Below are positions 59,030 to 64,000 of a stretch of 64,000 nucleotides of DNA, piece by piece. The translations under genes and the position numbers were made by a program. Every line of letters starts with the position of its first letter. Position 1 is the stretch's first letter. The notes under the pieces were generated by a model. It had not been told where the DNA came from. It worked only from the letters and a program-made list of their open reading frames with translations, and made no database searches. Source of the DNA: Sphingopyxis sp. Root154 (GTDB taxonomy: Bacteria; Pseudomonadota; Alphaproteobacteria; Sphingomonadales; Sphingomonadaceae); NCBI RefSeq assembly GCF_001427105.1, contig NZ_LMGI01000002.1:973025-1037024 (forward strand), written 5' to 3'.

Positions 59030-60115
59030 TCAGAGCCGGGTAACCCAGCCGTGCGGATCGGCGGCGCGGCCGCGCTGGATGTCGACGAGCTTGTCCTTGA
59101 GCTTTGTCGTCACTTGTCCCGGGCCGCCGGCGCCGATGGTGAAGCTTGAATTGCCGCGTGTCACTTTGCCCACCGGGGTCACCACGGCGGCGGTGCCGCA
59201 GGCGAAGCTTTCGGTCAGCTTGCCGCTTTCGGCATCGGCCTGCCACTGGTCGATCGCATAGGGTTCCTCGCGCACCGTCAGCCCGGCGTCGCGCGCCAGC
59301 GTGATAATCGCATCTCGCGTGATGCCGGGCAGGATCGTGCCGGTCAGCGGCGGCGTCACGATGCTGCCGTCGTCGAAAACGAAGAACATGTTCATGCCGC
59401 CCAGTTCCTCGATCCAGCGACGCTCGGCGGCGTCGAGGAAGACGACCTGATCGTGGCCCTTGGCGATCGCCTCACGCTGCGCGACGAGGCTGGAGGCGTA
59501 ATTGCCGCCGCATTTTGCGGCGCCGGTGCCGCCGGGCGCGGCGCGGGTGTAGTCTTCCGATACCCAGAGCGAGATCGCGGGGGCGCCCGACTTGAAATAA
59601 TTGCCGACGGGCGAGGTGATGACGAGAAACTGATATTCAGCCGCGGGCTTGACGCCGAGGAACACCTCGCTCGCGAACATGAAGGGGCGCAGGTACAGCG
59701 CGCCGCCGTCGACCTGCGGGAACCAGTGCGCGTCGGCGGCGACAGCTTCCTTTACCGCGGCGATGAACAAGTCCTCGGGCAATTCGGCCATCGCCATGCG
59801 GCGCGCGCTGGCGTTGAAGCGTGCGGCATTGGCTTCGACGCGGAACAGCGCCATCGATCCGTCGTCGAGGCGATACGCCTTCAGCCCTTCGAAGATTTCC
59901 TGCGCATAATGGAGCACCGCGGTCGCGGGATCGAGCGACAGCGGCCCGCGCGGCATCACCTGCGCGTCGTGCCAGCCCTGCCCCTCGGTATAGCGGATCG
60001 ACACCATATGATCGGTGAAGACCCGCCCGAACGCCGGGTCGGCAATCGCCGCCGCCCGTACATCGTCCGCGATCAGATTGGGGTGCGGCAGATGGGTAAA
60101 GGCGGGAGCGGACAT
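59030..60115 (-). CDS. ilvE: Branched-chain amino-acid aminotransferase
   Basis: The ATG at 60115 (MSAPAFTHLPHPN...) gives 361 aa, the usual length of the larger class IV BCAT type. PLP-binding Lys201 lies in GAAKCGGNYASSL. Other landmarks are HYAQEIFEGLKAYR, LYLRPFMFASEVFLGV, RRWIEELGGMNMFFVF and ESFACGTAAVVTPVG. It catalyses the last step of Leu, Ile and Val synthesis (transfer from glutamate to the keto acid) and the first of their breakdown, in the cytosol. It is divergent from a MarR-type gene, with 79 bp between the two starts. Confidence 0.95.
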   Translation of the reverse strand: MSAPAFTHLPHPNLIADDVRAAAIADPAFGRVFTDHMVSIRYTEGQGWHDAQVMPRGPLSLDPATAVLHYAQEIFEGLKAYRLDDGSMALFRVEANAARFNASARRMAMAELPEDLFIAAVKEAVAADAHWFPQVDGGALYLRPFMFASEVFLGVKPAAEYQFLVITSPVGNYFKSGAPAISLWVSEDYTRAAPGGTGAAKCGGNYASSLVAQREAIAKGHDQVVFLDAAERRWIEELGGMNMFFVFDDGSIVTPPLTGTILPGITRDAIITLARDAGLTVREEPYAIDQWQADAESGKLTESFACGTAAVVTPVGKVTRGNSSFTIGAGGPGQVTTKLKDKLVDIQRGRAADPHGWVTRL

Positions 60116-60194
60116 GCAAAAAATCCCTGTAGCTTGGGGGTCTATGGTGCGCGCCTCTTGCCAAATACGGGCGCGGCGCGCAACGGTAGCGACT

Positions 60195-60707
60195 ATGCCG
60201 GATGAAAATTTTCTTTCACAAGTACCCGCCGCCTCTGCTCTTTTCTTGCGTGAAGACGAAGTGCGCCGCGGCATCGAATTCCTCTTTTTCGCCCACGCCT
60301 CGCTGTGGCGCGCGATCGACGCGCGGCTCGCCGAGAAGGAACTGGGCCGCGCGCATTACCGCGCGCTCTATTTCATCGCGCGGCAACCGGGGCTGACGAT
60401 TTCGGACCTCCTCGCCCTGCTCGGCATCACCAAACAGTCGCTCGGCCGGGTGGTGAAGGAATTGGAGGCGCGCGAATATCTGACGACGCGCCCCGGCAAT
60501 CGCGACCGGCGGCAAAAGGAACTGCGCCTGACCGATGCCGGCCGCGCCGCCGAGACGGTGATCTTCGGCCTGCTGCGCGACACGATGAGCCGCGCCTATA
60601 CGCACGCAGGACAGCAGGCGGTGACGGGGTTCTGGCAGGTCAGCGAGGCGCTGGTGCCGCCGCGCGAGCGCCGCCGGATCGCGATGCTGGGGAAGGATGT
60701 GGGCTAG
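60195..60707 (+). CDS. MarR-family transcriptional regulator
   Basis: The ATG at 60195 (MPDENFLSQ...) gives 170 aa, normal for the family; upstream in-frame ATGs lie inside the ilvE gene or its leader. The winged helix spans about residues 60-125: RAHYRALYFIARQPGLTISD, LLALLGITKQSLGRVVKELE, TRPGNRDRRQKELRLTDAG. MarR proteins bind as dimers near their own gene and sense small ligands. Divergent ilvE may be a target, which is an inference from position. Confidence 0.9.
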   Translation: MPDENFLSQVPAASALFLREDEVRRGIEFLFFAHASLWRAIDARLAEKELGRAHYRALYFIARQPGLTISDLLALLGITKQSLGRVVKELEAREYLTTRPGNRDRRQKELRLTDAGRAAETVIFGLLRDTMSRAYTHAGQQAVTGFWQVSEALVPPRERRRIAMLGKDVG

Positions 60708-60708
60708 A

Positions 60709-61539
60709 TCAGCCCTCGCCCCGCGCGATATCGGCCAGTTCGCGCCCGCGGTCGCGTGCTGCGCGCAGCACGTTGGTGAGCAGCGCCGCGAGCTGACCGT
60801 CGCTGTCGAGTATGTCGAGCCCGGCCTGCGTCGTGCCACCCTTGCTCGCGACCTGCGCGATCAGCACGCCCGGCTTTTCGCCGCTGTCGGCAAGCAGCGC
60901 GGTCGCGCCGCCGAACGTCGCGGTCGCGAGCGCCAACGCGTCTTCGGCGGGCAGGCCGAGGCGTTCGCCCGCGGCGGCATAGGATTCGATCAGTCGGAAA
61001 ACGAAAGCGGGGCCGCTGCCGGTGAAAGCGGTGACAAGATCCATCGTCGAATCATCGGCGAGCCGCACCGTCTGGCCCAAAGTGTCGAGCAGCGCGTCGA
61101 TCGCCGCGTCGTCGGCATCGCCCAGCGTCGCGACCGCCGACACGCCGGCGCCGATGCGCGCCGCGAGATTCGGCAGAATGCGGACCTGAGCGCCGGCATC
61201 GGGGAAGCGTGCCGCCAGATCGGCGAGCGACACGCCCGCGAGGATCGAGAGCAGGTGAACCTTGCCCGTCGCTAGCGGTGCCAGCACGTCGGCGACGTCG
61301 CCCAGCTGCTGCGGCTTCATTCCGAGCATGATCCAGTCGGCGCTGCCGCCTGCGGCTTGCCATTCATCGAGCGACGCGTGCTGGGCGATGCCCGCACGCG
61401 GCGCCGCATAGGGATCGACGATCGCGACCAGCGCCGGGTCGAGACCCGCCGCCAGCCAGCGATCGAGCATTGCGCCCGCCATATTGCCGCAGCCCACGAG
61501 CAGGAACCGGCTGGAGAAATTCCGCAAAGCTTTGGTCAT
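60709..61539 (-). CDS. proC: Pyrroline-5-carboxylate reductase
   Basis: The 276-aa product catalyses the NAD(P)H-dependent last step of proline synthesis. It has the N-terminal Rossmann motif LLVGCGNMAGAMLDRWL, MLGMKPQQLGDV, and the C-terminal ProC signature region: MDLVTAFTGSGPAFVFRLIE, ATFGGATALLADSGEKPG, VASKGGTTQAGLDIL. It is complete and of standard length. It converges on the MarR gene (1 bp apart) and lies 20 bp downstream of the alkaline phosphatase gene on the same strand. Confidence 0.96.
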   Translation of the reverse strand: MTKALRNFSSRFLLVGCGNMAGAMLDRWLAAGLDPALVAIVDPYAAPRAGIAQHASLDEWQAAGGSADWIMLGMKPQQLGDVADVLAPLATGKVHLLSILAGVSLADLAARFPDAGAQVRILPNLAARIGAGVSAVATLGDADDAAIDALLDTLGQTVRLADDSTMDLVTAFTGSGPAFVFRLIESYAAAGERLGLPAEDALALATATFGGATALLADSGEKPGVLIAQVASKGGTTQAGLDILDSDGQLAALLTNVLRAARDRGRELADIARGEG

Positions 61540-61559
61540 AGGTCCTACTTTTCTTATCC

Positions 61560-63230
61560 TTAGCGACAGCTGCTCTCTGGCCCCGACAACAGGTCGAGGC
61601 AGCGGCCATCAATCTTGTTCGCATCGACGGGCACACCAACGACCGACGCCAGCGTCGGCATGATATCCACCGTCATCACCGCATTGGGCTGTTCGAAACC
61701 GGCGAGCCCCCTGCGCCAGAAGAGGATCGGCACGCGGCGGTCATAATCCCACACCGACCCGTGCGTCGCGACATAGCCGATGCCCGATTCGGGGATCGGC
61801 GTGACCCGTGGCTTCAGCGCGATGATGAAATCGCCCGAACGCTGCGGGTTGTACGAGGCGCGCAGCTTGTCGAGCAGGCTCCACGTATCGGGCGCGCGTT
61901 TCGAAATTGGATGCGCGTCGAGCTGGTCGCGCGTCACCACCGCCTCGACCTGCGGATGCGCGCGCAGGCGCGGCAGGATTTCGGCGAGCACCGCCTTGCG
62001 CTGCGCCGCGGTCAGCGCCTTCGAGAAATAATAATCGTCGCCGTCGCCATAGAGAATGGGCTGCGGCAGGCCGAGTTTTTCAGCGACTTCCTTGCCGATC
62101 GCGCCGGGGTTCAGCGCCTTGTCGATACGCTGCGCATCGGGCCAGGCGTTCTGGCGGTTGCGTTCGGGCAAGTCGTGGCCGCCATGGTCGGCGGTCAGCG
62201 CGACGACATAGTCGATTCCCGTAGCATCGAGCCGCGCGAAGAAATCGCCGAGCTCGCGGTCGAGCCCCGCCATCTGGATGCACATTTCGCTGCCTTCGGT
62301 GCCGGTGCTGTGGCCGACATAATCGGTCGCCGACAGGCCGACAATGAGCAGGTCGGTGCTGTTGCCCTCGCCCATCTTGCGCACCTGGCGCAGCGCGGCG
62401 GCGGTTGCGAGCACCGCGCCGTCGGCCTCGGGCGATGCCATGAATTTGCGGAAGTCCCCGGCGTCGCGCGCCATCCGCCCGGTGCCCACTGTCGCGCCCT
62501 TGTCGCCAACCGGGATCGCGATATCATGCGTCGTGCAATCGGCGGGAAGCGTCAGCGCGGGGCGCGGCTGGTTGATCGCGGCGGCGATCGCGGCGCTCGC
62601 CTGCTGCGCGGCCGGCGACAAGGTCGTGCCGCGATAGCTGGTGAGGCCGGTGGGTGCGAGCCACATGAGTTCGTCGGCTTGCCGGCCGCCCATCATGATC
62701 GCCGAACGATCCTTGCCCGATACCGAGATAACCTGCGCCTTCGGATCGCGCGCCTTCATCAGGTCACCGAGCGTCGGAACGAGCAGATGGTTCACCGACG
62801 GCGCATATTTACCGCTGCTCGACGTCGTCCCCGCGACCGTCTCGTCCTCGGCGCAATAGACGCGCTTGTCTTCGCGGGCGACGGACAGGTCGAAATAATT
62901 ATTGGCGACAATCCCGGTGTGCGCCGGATGGTTGCCGGTCAGAATCGTCGAATGGCCGGGGCAGGTTTCGGTCGCGCCGTGCGCCTGATAGCCCGACGGG
63001 AAGACGATGCCCGACGCCAGCCGCGCAAGACCGCCGGTGAAACGCCCGCGATATTCGGCGAACAGGTCGGCTGAAAATTGATCGACCGCGATCATCACGA
63101 CGAGCTTCGGCGCCGGGGTCGCGGCGGTAACCTTCTGTACCGGCGGCACGGAATTCTGCGCGAGGCCGGTTCCGGCAGCGGCAACACAAAGCACGGCGGC
63201 AAGGGCGGTAGACAGATATTTCAGCTTCAC
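61560..63230 (-). CDS. Alkaline phosphatase of the Sphingomonas (SPAP/PafA-like) type
   Basis: The start is taken as the GTG at 63230, which has GGAGAA upstream; a TTG at 63245 is in frame too. The 556-aa product has a signal peptide (cleavage after GLAQ) and the metal-site motifs of this group: MIAVDQFSADLF, GATETCPGHSTILTGNHPAH with nucleophile Thr89, GLSATDYVGHSTG and ALTADHGGHD. With this start the nucleophile is residue 89, the number reported for the Sphingomonas enzyme, which supports the choice. It is a periplasmic phosphomonoesterase that needs zinc. Confidence 0.92.
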   Translation of the reverse strand: MKLKYLSTALAAVLCVAAAGTGLAQNSVPPVQKVTAATPAPKLVVMIAVDQFSADLFAEYRGRFTGGLARLASGIVFPSGYQAHGATETCPGHSTILTGNHPAHTGIVANNYFDLSVAREDKRVYCAEDETVAGTTSSSGKYAPSVNHLLVPTLGDLMKARDPKAQVISVSGKDRSAIMMGGRQADELMWLAPTGLTSYRGTTLSPAAQQASAAIAAAINQPRPALTLPADCTTHDIAIPVGDKGATVGTGRMARDAGDFRKFMASPEADGAVLATAAALRQVRKMGEGNSTDLLIVGLSATDYVGHSTGTEGSEMCIQMAGLDRELGDFFARLDATGIDYVVALTADHGGHDLPERNRQNAWPDAQRIDKALNPGAIGKEVAEKLGLPQPILYGDGDDYYFSKALTAAQRKAVLAEILPRLRAHPQVEAVVTRDQLDAHPISKRAPDTWSLLDKLRASYNPQRSGDFIIALKPRVTPIPESGIGYVATHGSVWDYDRRVPILFWRRGLAGFEQPNAVMTVDIMPTLASVVGVPVDANKIDGRCLDLLSGPESSCR

Positions 63231-63354
63231 GGACGGCTTCTCCAACCTAAGGGTGTCAGCGCGGGCTGTCCTCTCGTCGAAAGCCGCCTATATGGCAAGC
63301 CTTCGAACGACGAACGGGCGCGGGCTGAGCATGAATTTGAGAAGTGAGGCTTTT

Positions 63355-64000
63355 GTGACACGCGCATGGCGGACCATACTGGCGTTGCTGGCGCTGGCGC
63401 TCGTCGCCATGAGCCCCGCGCACGCGCAATCGACGCATATCCAGCCCAAACTGGTCGCCGAGTCGGCGGCGCCCGCCCCCGGCCGCAGCACGACGCTCGC
63501 GCTGACGATGGCGCCCGAGCCGACCTGGCACGGCTATTGGGCGAATGGCGGCGACGCGGGTTTCGGCCTGTCGGTCGAATGGAACGCGCCCGAGGGGGTG
63601 ACGATCGCGCCCTTCCGCTATCCGGTGCCCGACGCGCTGACCCTCTTTGGCATGATGAACCATGTCTATGAGCACCCCTATGCACTGCTCGCCGAGGTGC
63701 AGGTCGACAAAAGCGTTGCGCCGGGCACCGATCTGACATTGTCGGGGATCGCGAACTGGCTCGCCTGCACCGACAAGGTGTGCGTGCCCGAGAAAGCGGT
63801 GATTTCGGTCGCGCTGAAGGCGGGCGATGGCAGGATCGCGTCGGCGGACCGCACGCGCTTCGACGGCTGGCGGGCGCTGCTGCCGCAGCCGCTCGACCGG
63901 CACGGCAGTTGGGAAAAACGCGGCGACATGGTGCGCTTCGCCATCCCCCTCCCCGCCAGCACCGCGATCGACGCGCCGCACCTGTTCGTCGAAACGCAGG
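63355..64000 (+). CDS. DsbD/ScsB-type thiol:disulfide interchange protein, N-terminal part (cut by window end)
   Basis: The likely start is the GTG at 63355, with GAGG 5 bases upstream; an ATG at 63331 is in frame. The visible 215 residues have a signal peptide (ILALLALALVAMSPAHAQ). The periplasmic alpha domain of DsbD/ScsB proteins follows: PEPTWHGYWANGGDAGFGLSV, HVYEHPYALLAEV and a redox Cys pair in IANWLACTDKVCVPEKA. The membrane and thioredoxin domains lie beyond the window. It would carry electrons from the cytosol to periplasmic thiol proteins. Confidence 0.88.
   Translation, partial: MTRAWRTILALLALALVAMSPAHAQSTHIQPKLVAESAAPAPGRSTTLALTMAPEPTWHGYWANGGDAGFGLSVEWNAPEGVTIAPFRYPVPDALTLFGMMNHVYEHPYALLAEVQVDKSVAPGTDLTLSGIANWLACTDKVCVPEKAVISVALKAGDGRIASADRTRFDGWRALLPQPLDRHGSWEKRGDMVRFAIPLPASTAIDAPHLFVETQ

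Overview
The window is high-GC DNA from an alphaproteobacterium. It is most consistent with the Sphingomonadales, probably Sphingopyxis or a near relative. The reasons are the two large TonB-dependent receptors tied to catabolic genes, a PhoX-unrelated alkaline phosphatase of the Sphingomonas Thr-nucleophile type, a cyanophycin operon, many stand-alone response regulators, and general codon use. This placement is an inference by eye; no search was run. I see no CRISPR array, intact insertion sequence or rRNA. One tRNA-Gln is present.

Layout. 1-7054: a gene tail, a small DUF4440-like protein, an exported repeat protein, a divergent AraC regulator/Fsr-type MFS exporter pair, and a very large exported TPR-CHAT protein. 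7404-12542: a zinc-ribbon/SH3 membrane protein and four poorly known exported or membrane proteins. 12919-17517: an AsmA-like protein, a host-attachment-family protein, a cold-shock protein behind an AT-rich leader, two tiny genes and a DUF1989 protein. 17615-24494: a nitrogen-storage island with cyanophycin synthetase, isoaspartyl peptidase and cyanophycinase (cphA-iaaA-cphB, joined by 8-bp overlaps). It is divergent from a Crp/Fnr regulator, a 64-aa protein and a phasin-like protein, and convergent with a YqcI/YcgG (GntA/DcsA-type) putative heme N-hydroxylase. 24717-30396: MgtC-type protein, small stress-type proteins, a ferritin-like PA2169 protein, a DksA/TraR zinc finger, a Na+/H+ antiporter, an OmpA-like lipoprotein, DUF1328 and DUF4142. 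30610-39604: a signalling block (hybrid histidine kinase coupled to a double KaiC-type ATPase, three receiver proteins, a lipid kinase) with debris of an EAL gene and of a histidine kinase.

39934-58275 is a catabolic cluster. One minus-strand operon runs TonB receptor, thiolase, DUF35, HMG-CoA-synthase-like protein, four SDRs, enoyl-CoA hydratase, acyl-CoA ligase, amidohydrolase and MFS transporter. Beside it, on the plus strand, are a CocE esterase, a second TonB receptor and an alpha/beta hydrolase, plus a TetR regulator on the minus strand. Nearly every junction in the operon is a 4-bp or short overlap. A shared 19-bp TetR-type operator lies upstream of both receptors, so the whole set looks like one regulon. 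A plausible reading is uptake of an ester-type substrate, hydrolysis by CocE and the alpha/beta hydrolase, CoA activation, ring or side-chain oxidation by the SDRs, and thiolytic cleavage by the thiolase/DUF35/HMGCS-like trio. The substrate cannot be told from sequence.

58287-64000 returns to core genome: an unknown gene beside tRNA-Gln, ilvE, a MarR regulator, proC, alkaline phosphatase, and the start of a DsbD/ScsB-type protein cut by the window edge. The points most worth following are the HMGCS-like protein without its catalytic Cys in the catabolic operon, the shared operator, the cyanophycin/phasin/N-hydroxylase grouping, and a 19-bp motif found three times.
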